Positions 1 through 6,964 are shown, counted from the stretch's first letter. The stretch: DNA of 27,063 nucleotides from UBA2219 sp964612075 (GCA_964612075.1 CAZTFC010000036.1:1-27063); one strand, 5' to 3'. Notes: a model not told the origin generated them from the sequence alone. A program made the numbers and translations.

Positions 1-50
1 GGTCAATTCTGTTCCGGCGAAAGTGGGTCAATAGTTCACCGGCGTTGACA
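1..50. mobile_element. Terminal end of an IS21-like insertion sequence (partial)
   Basis: Two imperfect 25-bp tandem units are visible, each with GGTCAAT followed by CCGGCG, and the second ends in GTTGACA at base 50. Repeated GGGTCAAT/CGGCG units ending in TGACA are how I recognise the termini of IS21-family (istA/istB) elements, whose tips begin TGT on the complementary strand. The transposase genes would lie to the left, outside the window. The family call rests on remembered terminal sequences, and the window edge prevents finding the other inverted repeat. Confidence 0.55.
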
Positions 51-170
51 CGCTCGGGTGATTCCGGGGATATCGTCGCACGGCTGGCGGCCCGGGGGCT
101 CGCGAGAATCGGGCGCGACGGGCACGCATTCCACCTGAGCCGGGCAGGTTCGGCGGCGAAGCGCTCCGGA
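51..170 (+). pseudogene. Possible winged-helix fragment truncated by the insertion
   Basis: Directly after the IS-like end, the frame beginning at base 51 reads IVARLAARGLARIGRDG and then HAFHLSRAG. This resembles the recognition-helix end and wing of a winged-helix regulator, compare LAERGLI...ISLTPKG in the DtxR-type gene downstream. It has no start or upstream helices and dissolves into low-information sequence after about base 170. I infer the 3' part of a regulator gene cut by the insertion. It could also be a chance open frame in GC-rich DNA. Confidence 0.25.
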
Positions 171-249
171 AAGAGTCCTGGCGAGGCCCTCTCGCGGCCG
201 CGCCTTTCACTTCAAAAGAGTCGATTCCCAATAAGATCCAACAAAATAG

Positions 250-278
250 TTGACACCGGGGGAGGACCGACTTATATT
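250..278 (+). promoter_or_regulatory. Sigma-70 promoter of the feo operon
   Basis: TTGACA (250-255), a 17-bp spacer, and TATATT (273-278) form a near-consensus housekeeping promoter. Transcription should start near base 285, about 35 bases before the first gene, in a locally AT-rich stretch that contrasts with the surrounding GC-rich DNA. Confidence 0.8.
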
Positions 279-279
279 T

Positions 280-293
280 TTAGCCTGGACTAA
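280..293. promoter_or_regulatory. Candidate DtxR/IdeR-type operator
   Basis: TTAGCCTGGACTAA is an inverted repeat with TTAG/CTAA arms, inner C/G pairing and AT-rich flanks. It sits across the predicted start of transcription, just after the -10 box. DtxR/IdeR sites share TTAG...CTAA half-sites. The first gene of the operon encodes a DtxR-family protein, so autoregulation by ferrous iron is the natural inference. The match is shorter than the full 19-bp DtxR consensus. Confidence 0.5.
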
Positions 294-319
294 CATTTGG
301 CCGGAAAGGAGAAAGCGGG

Positions 320-1072
320 TTGCAGGACGCGTTGAGCGCCAGCCTCGAAGATTACCTGGAGGCGATCTTCCATATCATCGAGGAGAAGCAGGCTGTGCGG
401 GCCAAGGACATCGCCCGCCGCCTCGGGGTCAGCAACCCGTCCGTTACGGGAGCGCTCCGCTCCCTGGCCGAAAGGGGACTGATCGTCTACGCTCCCTACG
501 ACGTGATCTCCCTCACGCCCAAGGGCAAGGCGGCGGCTCGGGACGTTGTCCGTCGACACGAGGTGCTTCGCGACTTCTTCGTGAACGTGCTCGCCGTGGA
601 AGAGCCTGCCGCGGACGAGGCGGCCTGCCGGATGGAGCATTCGATCCCGAAGGTCATCCTGGAGCGGTTCATCCGCTTCGCCGAATTCGTCGAGGTGTGC
701 CCCCGGGGCGGGGAGGCATGGATCAGGGAATTCGGCGCCCGCTGCGGGCAGGGCGCGAAGCGGGAGGATTGCGAGAGGTGCATCGAGGAGGCCCTCGAGG
801 AAGTGCGGCACCGCAAGCGGCGGGAGAGCCGGAGAACGTTCCCGGCGGCGAAGCTGAACGAGCTGAAGCCGGGGCAGAAGGGCAAGGTGCTGAAAGTCAA
901 TTTTCCCGCGGGAGGCGGGCAGAGGATCTCCGAGATGGGCGTGTCCCCGGGGGCGGTCGTCGAAATCGAGCGGGTCTCCCCGATGGGCGAGCCGATCGAC
1001 ATCAAGGTGAAGGGGTATCACCTGTCCCTGAAAAGGGAAGAGGCGGAGGAGGTTGAAATTGAGACACTGTAG
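320..1072 (+). CDS. DtxR-family metal-dependent repressor with C-terminal FeoA domain
   Basis: A 250-residue iron- or manganese-responsive transcription regulator. Residues about 8-70 form the winged-helix DNA-binding domain, followed by the metal-binding and dimerisation helices. Candidate metal ligands are D11, E14, H80 and the C103-x-x-E106-H107 set. The Cys at the first position of that set is as in DtxR, whereas MntR has Glu, which favours Fe(II). Residues 127-154 hold four further cysteines (C127, C142, C151, C154, ending in CERC), a possible metal or Fe-S site. Residues 175-250 are an SH3-like FeoA domain. The start is TTG at 320, with GGAAAGGAG upstream. The gene heads the feo operon, with feoA 30 bases on, so it very likely represses iron uptake when iron is plentiful. 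The DtxR-FeoA architecture is known in related bacteria. The exact metal is inferred. Confidence 0.88.
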   Translation: MQDALSASLEDYLEAIFHIIEEKQAVRAKDIARRLGVSNPSVTGALRSLAERGLIVYAPYDVISLTPKGKAAARDVVRRHEVLRDFFVNVLAVEEPAADEAACRMEHSIPKVILERFIRFAEFVEVCPRGGEAWIREFGARCGQGAKREDCERCIEEALEEVRHRKRRESRRTFPAAKLNELKPGQKGKVLKVNFPAGGGQRISEMGVSPGAVVEIERVSPMGEPIDIKVKGYHLSLKREEAEEVEIETL

Positions 1073-1102
1073 ACGGAAAGGGCGGCCGGGAAGGTGCGCG
1101 CG

Positions 1103-1318
1103 ATGCCGTTGACCACGGTGCAGGTCGGCAGGCGGGTAAAGCTGGTTTCCGTGGAGGCGGGGCAGGGTCTGAAAGGGAGACTCGCCGCCATGGGGCTGGT
1201 CTCGGGCGTGGAGATCGAGGTGCTCCGGAACTCCCCCCCCGGCCCTTTCCTGATCGCGGTGAAAGGGAGCCGGATCATGCTCGGCCGCGGGATGGCGAAC
1301 AAGATCATGGTCGCGTAA
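1103..1318 (+). CDS. feoA: FeoA ferrous iron transport accessory protein
   Basis: A small SH3-fold protein of 71 residues, thought to act at the cytoplasmic side of the FeoB channel in Fe(II) uptake. Its sequence (MPLTTVQVGRRVKL, then AMGLVSGVEIEVL and GPFLIAVKGSRIMLG) follows the FeoA pattern, with the conserved G-L-x-x-G turn and the terminal hydrophobic strand. I chose ATG 1103 because GGGAAGG lies 8 bases upstream and because FeoA proteins usually start MPL. A GTG at 1094 is in frame but abuts that ribosome site. The operon therefore carries two FeoA domains, one free and one fused to the regulator. A run of eight C falls inside the gene at about 1233-1240. Confidence 0.9.
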   Translation: MPLTTVQVGRRVKLVSVEAGQGLKGRLAAMGLVSGVEIEVLRNSPPGPFLIAVKGSRIMLGRGMANKIMVA

Positions 1319-1324
1319 ACGACC

Positions 1325-3472
1325 TTGAAATCCGAAATCGTCATCGCCCTCGCCGGCAACCCCAACGCCGGCAAGACCACTATATTCAACGAGTTGACCG
1401 GCTCGCGTCAGCACGTAGGCAACTACCCCGGCGTGACCGTGGAATGCAAGGAAGGCTTCCGCCGCCACGCAGGGGCGGATCTGCGGATCGTCGACCTTCC
1501 CGGCACCTACAGCCTGACCGCCTATTCCGAGGAGGAGCTGGTGGCCAGGAACTTCCTCGTCGACGAGAAGCCGGACGTCGTCGTCGACATCCTGGACGCC
1601 TCGAACCTCGAAAGGAACATGTACCTCGCGGTCCAGCTCATGGAGCTCGGCGTGCCGCTCGTGCTGGCTTTCAACATGAGCGACGTGGCCAGGGCGCGGG
1701 GCTACGAGTTCGATCTCCAGAAGCTCGAGCGGTTCTTCGGCGCCGTCATCGTGGAGACCACCGGCAACAAGGGCGACGGGATGACGGCGCTGCTCGACGC
1801 CGCCGTCCGCGTCGCCCGGTCGGGCCCTCGCGAGGACCGCAGGGCCCCGGCCGTCTTCTACGGGAAGGTGATCGAGGAGGAGATCGCCCGGATCGCGCCG
1901 CTGGTGGAGAAGTCCGGCCTGTTCGCCGGGAGATACGACTCGCGGTGGGTGGCCGTCAAGCTGCTCGAGAACGACCGCGAGCTCCGGAAGGAAGTCGCCT
2001 CCCCCGAGGTGATCGACCAGCTGGAAAAGAGCGCCGCCCGCGTCCAGAAGATGCTCGGGGAGCCGCCGGAGACCGCCATCGCCGGCGACCGGTACGGCTT
2101 CATCTCCGGCGCCTGCCAGGAGGCGGTGCGCTCGACCATCGAGATCCGCCACACGACCTCGGACCAGATCGACGCCGTGGTGACGCACCCGGTCTTCGGC
2201 ATCCCGATCTTCCTGGGACTCATGTACGTGGTCTTCCACCTCACTTTCACCATCGGGGCCCCGCCGATGGACTGGATCGAGATGTTTTTCGGGTGGCTGG
2301 GCGGCAGGATCGGCGCCGTCTGGCCGGAGGGGCGGGCCGGTCTCCTGGAGTCCCTCCTGGTGGACGGCATCATCGGCGGCGTCGGCGGCGTCGTGGTGTT
2401 CCTGCCGAACATCCTGCTGCTGTTCCTGGCGATCGCGGTCCTCGAGTACACCGGCTACATGGCCCGGGCCGCTTTCCTCATGGACAACCTGATGCACAAG
2501 ATCGGCCTCCACGGGAAGAGCTTCATCCCGATGCTGATCGGGTTCGGCTGCACCGTCCCGGCGATCCTGGCCACCCGTACGCTGGACAACCGGCGGGACC
2601 GGCTGACGACCATGCTCGTGCTCCCGCTGATCAGCTGCGGGGCGCGCCTGACGATCTACGCCCTGGTCATCCCCGCGTTTTTCCCGCAGGCGTGGCAGGC
2701 CCCCATGCTCTGGATCATCTACGTCATCGGCATCCTCCTGGCCGTGGCGGGCGCGAAGCTGCTCCGCCGGACGATCTTCAAGGGGGAGTCCGTTCCGTTC
2801 GTGATGGAGCTTCCCCCGTACCGAATGCCGACGCTGAAGGCCGTGCTGATCTACATGTGGGACCTCGGGTGGCAGTACCTGAAGAAGGCCGGGACGGTCA
2901 TCCTGGGGATCTCCATCCTGCTGTGGGCGCTGTCGTCGTTCCCCGCCCTGCCCGAGAGCGAGGCGGCCCGTTTCCGCGCGGCGCGTCAGGAGGCCGAATC
3001 GGCCCGGATGACCGGGGCGGAGCGCGCCGACTGGATCGCCGGCATCGACAACGAGGAGGCCAAGGCGGCGCTTCTCAACAGCTACGCGGGGCGCATCGGG
3101 AGGGGGATGGAGCCCGTCCTGGAGCCGATGGGCTTCGACTGGAGGATCGGCGTCGCGCTGATCGGCGCGTTCGCCGCGAAAGAGGTGTTCGTCGCCCAGA
3201 TGGGGATCGTCCACGCCGTGGGGGAGGCCGACGAGGGATCCGAATCGCTCCGGGAGAAGCTGCGGCAGGCCTACTCCCCGCTGGTGGGATTCTGCGTCAT
3301 GGTCTTCTGCCTCATCGCGGCGCCGTGCAGCGCGACCGTCGCCGTGACGGCGAGGGAGAGCGGCTCCTGGCGGTGGGGGCTGCTGCAGCTCGGGGGGCTC
3401 ACCGCGCTGGGCTATGCGCTGACCGTGGTCGTCTACCAGGTCGGGAGATTCCTCGGCATCGGGATGGGGTAG
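1325..3472 (+). CDS. feoB: FeoB ferrous iron transporter (GTPase-permease)
   Basis: A 715-residue inner-membrane Fe(II) importer. The N-terminal G domain shows G1 GNPNAGKT (11-18), G3 DLPG (57-60), G4 NMSD (117-120) and a G5 region near TTGN (about 145). A helical linker domain follows, then a polytopic core with two Gate regions, the first containing GFGCTVPA (near residue 405) and the second APCSATVAV (near 670). Length and order are normal. The start is TTG, six bases after the feoA stop, with no clear ribosome site, so translation is probably coupled. No FeoC follows. The gene ends 6 bases from the stop of the convergent reductase gene, and I see no terminator between them. Confidence 0.95.
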   Translation: MKSEIVIALAGNPNAGKTTIFNELTGSRQHVGNYPGVTVECKEGFRRHAGADLRIVDLPGTYSLTAYSEEELVARNFLVDEKPDVVVDILDASNLERNMYLAVQLMELGVPLVLAFNMSDVARARGYEFDLQKLERFFGAVIVETTGNKGDGMTALLDAAVRVARSGPREDRRAPAVFYGKVIEEEIARIAPLVEKSGLFAGRYDSRWVAVKLLENDRELRKEVASPEVIDQLEKSAARVQKMLGEPPETAIAGDRYGFISGACQEAVRSTIEIRHTTSDQIDAVVTHPVFGIPIFLGLMYVVFHLTFTIGAPPMDWIEMFFGWLGGRIGAVWPEGRAGLLESLLVDGIIGGVGGVVVFLPNILLLFLAIAVLEYTGYMARAAFLMDNLMHKIGLHGKSFIPMLIGFGCTVPAILATRTLDNRRDRLTTMLVLPLISCGARLTIYALVIPAFFPQAWQAPMLWIIYVIGILLAVAGAKLLRRTIFKGESVPFVMELPPYRMPTLKAVLIYMWDLGWQYLKKAGTVILGISILLWALSSFPALPESEAARFRAARQEAESARMTGAERADWIAGIDNEEAKAALLNSYAGRIGRGMEPVLEPMGFDWRIGVALIGAFAAKEVFVAQMGIVHAVGEADEGSESLREKLRQAYSPLVGFCVMVFCLIAAPCSATVAVTARESGSWRWGLLQLGGLTALGYALTVVVYQVGRFLGIGMG

Positions 3473-3478
3473 GCGCCG

Positions 3479-5170
3479 TCACCCCTTTTCCACGGCGAAC
3501 GGCCAGGAGACGATTCCCCCGTCCAGAAAGCTCACCTTGCCGAACCCCGCCCCCTTGAGGACCCGCTCCGCCTCGTAGGCCCGCAGCGACGTCTTGCAGT
3601 ACGCGACGATCTCCCTGTCCCTCGGAAGCTCGCCGAGGCGCTCCCGCAGCTTCCCCAGGGGGATGAACACGTGCCGCGGATGCGCGATCCGCGACTCCGC
3701 GTTTTCCGCCGGGGTGCGCACGTCCAGGAGGACATGGTCCTCCCCCGCGTCCATCATGCGCCGCAGTTCCAGCGGAGACCGGCCCGTCGCCAGCCCGCCG
3801 ATCTTGTTCTCCAGCGTGGTGGCGAGGTGCACCAGGTTGTCCATCGCCCCCGAGTAGGGCGGGGCGTAGCAGACGTCCGACAGGGCGATCTCGCCCAGCG
3901 TCATTCCCCGGGAGATCGCGATCGCGGCGACGTCGACGCGCTTCGAAGCCTCTCCCGGTCCCGCCGCCTGGAGCCCCAGAAGCCTGCCCGTCCCGCGATC
4001 CGCCACCCCCTTGAGGAAGAGGAGCCTGGAACCCGGGTAGTAATGGGCGCGGTCCGGCCCGGGCGTCGACGCCGCGACCACGTCGTATCCGCGATCCCTG
4101 GCCGCGCGCTCGGTGAGGCCGGTGGCTCCGATGTTGAAATCGAAGAGCTTGAAGATGGTCGAGCCGAGGATGCCCGGGTAGCGTGTGGAGCCGCCGGTCA
4201 CGTTGTCCCCGATCACCCGGCCGTGCTTGTTCGCGGTCGACCCCATGGGGACGTAGACCGGCTCCCCGGTGAGGAGGTGCCGGTTCTCCGCGCAGTCGCC
4301 GCCCGCGAAGATGTCCGGGTCGGAGGTGCGGAGATGCTCGTCCACGACGATCCCTCCATGCGGGCCGATGGCGAGCCCCGCCTCCCGGGCGAGCGATGCG
4401 TTGGGCCTCACGCCGACGGCGACGAGCACGAGGTCCGCGGGGAAGTCGCCCTTGTCGGTGATCACGGCCTCGACCCTGCCCTGGTCGTCCCCGGCGAACG
4501 ACCGGACGGTGACCCCCGTCCTGACGTCGACGTTCTTCGAGGCGAGGTGCTGCGCCGCCAGGGCCGCGACCTCCGGGTCGAGGAGGGCCGGCAGGATCTG
4601 GTCCCTCAGCTCCACGACCGTGATCCGGGCCCCCCGGTCGGCGAACGCCTCGGCCACCTCCATCCCGATGAGCCCCGCGCCTACGATGACCGTGCGCCTG
4701 CAGCCCGCGTCCAGCTGCCTGCGGATCGCGATGGCGTCCTCGAGGCAGCCCAGCACGTTCACCCCCTTCAGGTCGATGCCCGGGAAGGGAGGGCGAACCG
4801 GAGAGGAGCCGGTGGCCAGGACCAGCCGGTCGTAGGGGAAGTCCATCCGCTCCCCGGTATCGAGGTTCAGCGCCCGGACGGCCTTCGCCTCCCGGTCGAT
4901 CCGCTCCGCCAGCGTCCTGTTGCAGACGCGGATCGCCTTGACGTTCTTGAAGAAGGCCGTGTCCCGCACGACGTCGGCGGGCGTCATCATCAGTTCCTTG
5001 TAGTTCCGGATCCTGCCCGCGATGTAATACGGCGTGCCGCAGCCGGCGTAGGAGAGCGCTTCCCCCTTTTCCAGGATCGTGATTTCCGCGTCCGGGTCCC
5101 GCCTGCGGGCCCGCGACGCCGCCTTCGGACCGATGGCGACCCCGCCGATGACGACGATTCTCCTGCCCAT
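3479..5170 (-). CDS. CoA-disulfide reductase / NAD(P)H-dependent persulfide reductase with rhodanese domain
   Basis: A 563-residue cytoplasmic flavoprotein. Residues 1-450 are a pyridine-nucleotide disulfide oxidoreductase: an N-terminal FAD-binding glycine motif, the single redox cysteine C44 in SYAGCGTPYY, a second dinucleotide motif GAGLIGMEVAEAF, the FAD motif FAGGDCAE, and the dimerisation signature CYAPPYSGAMD. Residues about 460-563 are a rhodanese domain with catalytic C525 (YCKTSLRAYEA). This CoADR-Rhd architecture reduces CoA disulfide, persulfides or polysulfide with NAD(P)H, and the rhodanese Cys carries sulfane sulfur. The start ATG at 5170 follows GGAGGAG. It lies 31 bases after the ferritin-like gene and is probably co-transcribed with it. 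The physiological substrate cannot be told from sequence alone. Confidence 0.9.
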   Translation of the reverse strand: MGRRIVVIGGVAIGPKAASRARRRDPDAEITILEKGEALSYAGCGTPYYIAGRIRNYKELMMTPADVVRDTAFFKNVKAIRVCNRTLAERIDREAKAVRALNLDTGERMDFPYDRLVLATGSSPVRPPFPGIDLKGVNVLGCLEDAIAIRRQLDAGCRRTVIVGAGLIGMEVAEAFADRGARITVVELRDQILPALLDPEVAALAAQHLASKNVDVRTGVTVRSFAGDDQGRVEAVITDKGDFPADLVLVAVGVRPNASLAREAGLAIGPHGGIVVDEHLRTSDPDIFAGGDCAENRHLLTGEPVYVPMGSTANKHGRVIGDNVTGGSTRYPGILGSTIFKLFDFNIGATGLTERAARDRGYDVVAASTPGPDRAHYYPGSRLLFLKGVADRGTGRLLGLQAAGPGEASKRVDVAAIAISRGMTLGEIALSDVCYAPPYSGAMDNLVHLATTLENKIGGLATGRSPLELRRMMDAGEDHVLLDVRTPAENAESRIAHPRHVFIPLGKLRERLGELPRDREIVAYCKTSLRAYEAERVLKGAGFGKVSFLDGGIVSWPFAVEKG

Positions 5171-5201
5171 CCGCTCCTCCCCCCGATCCCTTCCCGGTCC
5201 T

Positions 5202-5504
5202 TCACTTCATTTTTCGGATCTCTTCCTCGACTTCCTCCATCCCTTCCTTGTAGAACTTCTCCTCGTCCGGGGCCAGCACGTAGAGGAGCTTCAGAAACTC
5301 TCCGGCGTGGACCCGCTCCTCGTCGGCGATGTCCTTGAGAACGTCGATGGCCAGCTTGTTGTCGGTGGACTCGGCGAGCTGCATGTACAGCTGGATCGCT
5401 TCGTACTCCGCGGCGATCATGAACCGGATGGCCCGAACGAGCTCTTCGTGCGTCAGCTTCCGGTCCTTCGCCAGCCCTGAAAACGGAGACCCGAATTCCG
5501 GCAT
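5202..5504 (-). CDS. Small ferritin-like (rubrerythrin/encapsulated-ferritin type) diiron protein
   Basis: A 100-residue, mostly helical protein beginning MPEFGSPFSG. It has one helical hairpin carrying E33 (IAAEYEAI) and the E63-x-x-H66 motif (DEERVH), with E62 and E69 nearby. Half-ferritins of this size dimerise to build a diiron ferroxidase centre. The closest type I recognise is the ferritin-like protein found with or fused to encapsulins in Thermotoga and Pyrococcus. No encapsulin gene is in this window. The start has an ideal AGGAGG six bases upstream. It is followed by the CoA-disulfide reductase gene and lies near the feo operon, which suggests a role in iron storage or oxidant defence. 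Function beyond iron binding is inferred. Confidence 0.85.
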   Translation of the reverse strand: MPEFGSPFSGLAKDRKLTHEELVRAIRFMIAAEYEAIQLYMQLAESTDNKLAIDVLKDIADEERVHAGEFLKLLYVLAPDEEKFYKEGMEEVEEEIRKMK

Positions 5505-5519
5505 GTCGATCCTCCTTTC

Positions 5520-5530
5520 GGTAATTTACC
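5520..5530. promoter_or_regulatory. Palindrome in the leader of the ferritin-like gene
   Basis: GGTAATTTACC is a perfect 11-bp palindrome immediately upstream of the ribosome-binding site of the minus-strand ferritin-like gene. It could be an operator for a redox or iron regulator. It does not resemble the TTAG-type site upstream of the feo operon. Such a short palindrome may be chance. Confidence 0.25.
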
Positions 5531-5708
5531 CCCGCGCGGACGGCGGCGGTTCGGACTCCTCTATCGTATACCGAAAAGACACCCGTTCCGAAGTGGATTG
5601 CGCGGGGCGGGCCACTGACGGGAACGATCCCACTCCCGTGCGCGTCAGGGTAAACTTGTATTAAAAAGGGTGCCCCAGAAATGCCCGGACGACGGGGAAG
5701 GAGACGCC

Positions 5709-5972
5709 ATGTACGGCATCACTGCGCAGTTGAGCCTCTACCCGCTGGGAGTGGAGGATCTGTCGCCGGCGATCGACGCGGCGGTCGGCGAGATCGAGCG
5801 GCACGGGGTGGAGTACAAGACGGGGGAGATGAGCACGGTCCTTTGGGGCGACGACGAGAAGGTGTTCCCGGCGCTCCTGGGCGCGTTCCGCGAGGCGGCT
5901 TCGCGGGGTCACGTCGTGATGACGCTGACGCTGTCGAACGCCTGCCCGTGGCCCGGGAAATCGGGCCGTTGA
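5709..5972 (+). CDS. YkoF/MTH1187-type thiamine-binding family protein
   Basis: An 87-residue protein beginning MYGITAQLSLYPLG, followed by DLSPAIDAAVGEI, a GVEYKTGEMSTVLWG segment, and a hydrophobic strand VVMTLTLSNACP near the end. This beta-alpha-beta layout and the ITAQLSLYPL start are typical of the single-domain thiamine or hydroxymethylpyrimidine binding family (YkoF, MTH1187). The frame is open upstream to 5670, but ATG 5709 is preferred because GGGAAGGAGA lies just before it. It stands alone between two minus-strand genes with no transporter beside it. Ligand binding is inferred from the family. Confidence 0.75.
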   Translation: MYGITAQLSLYPLGVEDLSPAIDAAVGEIERHGVEYKTGEMSTVLWGDDEKVFPALLGAFREAASRGHVVMTLTLSNACPWPGKSGR

Positions 5973-5980
5973 TTTCCCGG
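5953..5980. terminator. Perfect 10-bp stem-loop over the stop codon
   Basis: CCGGGAAATC (5953-5962) pairs perfectly with GATTTCCCGG (5971-5980) around an 8-base loop. The stop codon TGA (5970-5972) lies at the loop/stem border. It sits between two convergent genes. There is no T-run on either strand, so it would be a non-classical terminator or an mRNA-end stabiliser. Confidence 0.35.
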
Positions 5981-6003
5981 CGGCCGCTCGAGCCTTCCGC
6001 GCG

Positions 6004-6216
6004 TCACCCGGCTTTGCGCCCGGATTCCATCAACGCGCTTTTATCCAGGACGATGCGCACATCGTAGTTCGGGCTGTAGCCGTAGGTCTTCCGCGCCACC
6101 TTCAGCAGCCCGAGGAAATTGCTCGGCCGGTTCTTCCTCCTGCGCTCGACGACGCTGCCGAGCGGAACACGGGAATGCTTCACGTAGTCCACCCTGTAGA
6201 CATTGTATGTTTTCAT
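6004..6216 (-). CDS. Small conserved-looking protein of unknown function
   Basis: A 70-residue basic protein (MKTYNVYRVDYVKHSRVPLG, then SVVERRRKNRPSNFLGLLKVARKTYG). The start ATG 6216 has GGAGGAAG five bases upstream. The frame is open further upstream to 6372, but that part is compositionally unlike a protein. I have the impression that small proteins with a YNVYRVDYV...KVPLG...ERR pattern recur in Geobacter-like genomes, but no function is known to me. There are no cysteines, no signal peptide and no membrane segment. The arginine/lysine richness allows nucleic-acid binding, but nothing shows it. Confidence 0.65.
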   Translation of the reverse strand: MKTYNVYRVDYVKHSRVPLGSVVERRRKNRPSNFLGLLKVARKTYGYSPNYDVRIVLDKSALMESGRKAG

Positions 6217-6449
6217 TGCGCTTCCTCCGCGGTCTGTGCGACCTGTTCCCGCGCGCGCCTCCTTATAAATAAATTTTATCAATATTTCCTTTCTCCCGGT
6301 TGGGCGGGTCGTCGATCGATGTGTATCAATAAAATTGGATATCTGTCGTAGCGCTTTGATTATAAATGCCAATTTATGTGATGAAGGAGGTGGGAGGGGA
6401 TCGCTTTCTTTTCCGGGACACGCCGGATTAGAGGGGCAAACGAAAGCCG
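6217..6449. other. AT-rich intergenic region with repeated TATCAATA
   Basis: This gap between two divergent genes is markedly more AT-rich than the rest of the window. TATCAATA occurs twice in direct orientation (6277-6284 and 6324-6331). Reading the minus strand, TATAAT lies within TTGGCATTTATAATC near 6360 and could be a -10 box for the 70-residue gene, but I find no good -35 for it. No protein gene is supported here. Confidence 0.35.
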
Positions 6450-6478
6450 TTGACCATGCAGCGGCGCTACGGTATTAT
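6450..6478 (+). promoter_or_regulatory. Sigma-70 promoter of the cadC-like/cadA operon
   Basis: TTGACC (6450-6455), a 17-bp spacer, and TATTAT (6473-6478) make a strong promoter. The predicted transcription start, near 6485, falls inside the SmtB-type operator that begins two bases after the -10 box. This is the classical geometry for repression by a metal-sensing ArsR-family protein. Confidence 0.75.
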
Positions 6479-6479
6479 A

Positions 6480-6497
6480 TATGAACATACATTCATA
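6480..6497. promoter_or_regulatory. SmtB/CadC-type operator 1
   Basis: TATGAA, six bases, TTCATA: a perfect inverted repeat of the kind bound by SmtB/CadC/ZiaR repressors (TGAA-N6-TTCA core). It covers the predicted transcription start of the regulator gene that follows, so the regulator should repress its own operon until Cd, Pb or Zn binds. Confidence 0.75.
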
Positions 6498-6514
6498 CGT
6501 TGTCGGGGTGGGCC

Positions 6515-6892
6515 ATGAAGGGCAAGATTTCAGATGTCTGCGATATCCATTTCGTGGATCGGGACAAGGTGGACAAAGCCCGCAAAGCGCTCTCCCCCGA
6601 CAAGGAGGCAACGTCTCTCGCGGAGATGTTCCGCGACCTGGGGGATCCCACGCGCGTGAAGGTCCTCCAGGCGCTGGCGGCCCAGGAGCTTTGCGTGTGC
6701 GACCTCGCGAATCTTCTCGGGACAAGCGAATCCGCGATGTCCCACCAGCTCAGGGTCCTCAGAAGCAGGAAGATCGTCCGGTTCCGGAAGGAAGGGAAGA
6801 TGGCGTATTACACCCTCGACGACGAGCACGTCGAAGACATGATGCGATTGGTTCTGCGGCATATCCGGGAAGGCGGTTATGGAGGGGATTGA
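6515..6892 (+). CDS. ArsR/SmtB-family metal-sensing repressor, CadC-like
   Basis: A 125-residue winged-helix repressor. It carries both metal sites of the CadC/SmtB group. The N-terminal/alpha-3 set is C9 plus C60 and C62 in ELCVCDLA. The alpha-5 set is D103, H105, H116 and E119, with the same spacing as SmtB D104/H106/H117/E120. The helix-turn-helix is DLANLLGTSESAMSHQLRVL and the wing follows at FRKEGKMAYY. Soft-metal Cys ligands point to Cd(II)/Pb(II), with Zn(II) at alpha-5. I chose ATG 6515, preceded by GGGGTGGG. A TTG at 6500 is in frame but nearly overlaps the operator. It precedes cadA, which it very probably controls. Confidence 0.9.
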   Translation: MKGKISDVCDIHFVDRDKVDKARKALSPDKEATSLAEMFRDLGDPTRVKVLQALAAQELCVCDLANLLGTSESAMSHQLRVLRSRKIVRFRKEGKMAYYTLDDEHVEDMMRLVLRHIREGGYGGD

Positions 6893-6916
6893 GAGATCGT
6901 TTTTTTTCAACATACG

Positions 6917-6934
6917 CATGAAGAAATGTTCATA
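6917..6934. promoter_or_regulatory. SmtB/CadC-type operator 2, before cadA
   Basis: CATGAA, six bases, TTCATA repeats the operator 1 pattern (ATGAA-N6-TTCAT is a perfect palindrome) in the gap between the repressor gene and cadA. It sits next to a run of eight T. I see no well-placed -35/-10 pair with it, so it may serve looping, a roadblock effect or a weak second promoter. Confidence 0.6.
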
Positions 6935-6964
6935 CGTTCATTAGCGGACGGCGCGGAGGAAGGA

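Noticed and set aside
290..3214. A 974-codon open frame on the minus strand opposite the feo genes
   Set aside because: It is antisense to clearly recognisable regulator, FeoA and FeoB genes. High GC and low stop frequency create such frames. No domain is recognisable.
3473..3478. feoC after feoB
   Set aside because: Only 6 bases separate feoB from the convergent reductase gene.
6217..6372. N-terminal extension of the 70-residue protein up to 6372
   Set aside because: The region is AT-rich, has no ribosome site at its upstream start and shows no protein-like pattern, while ATG 6216 has a good GGAGGAAG.
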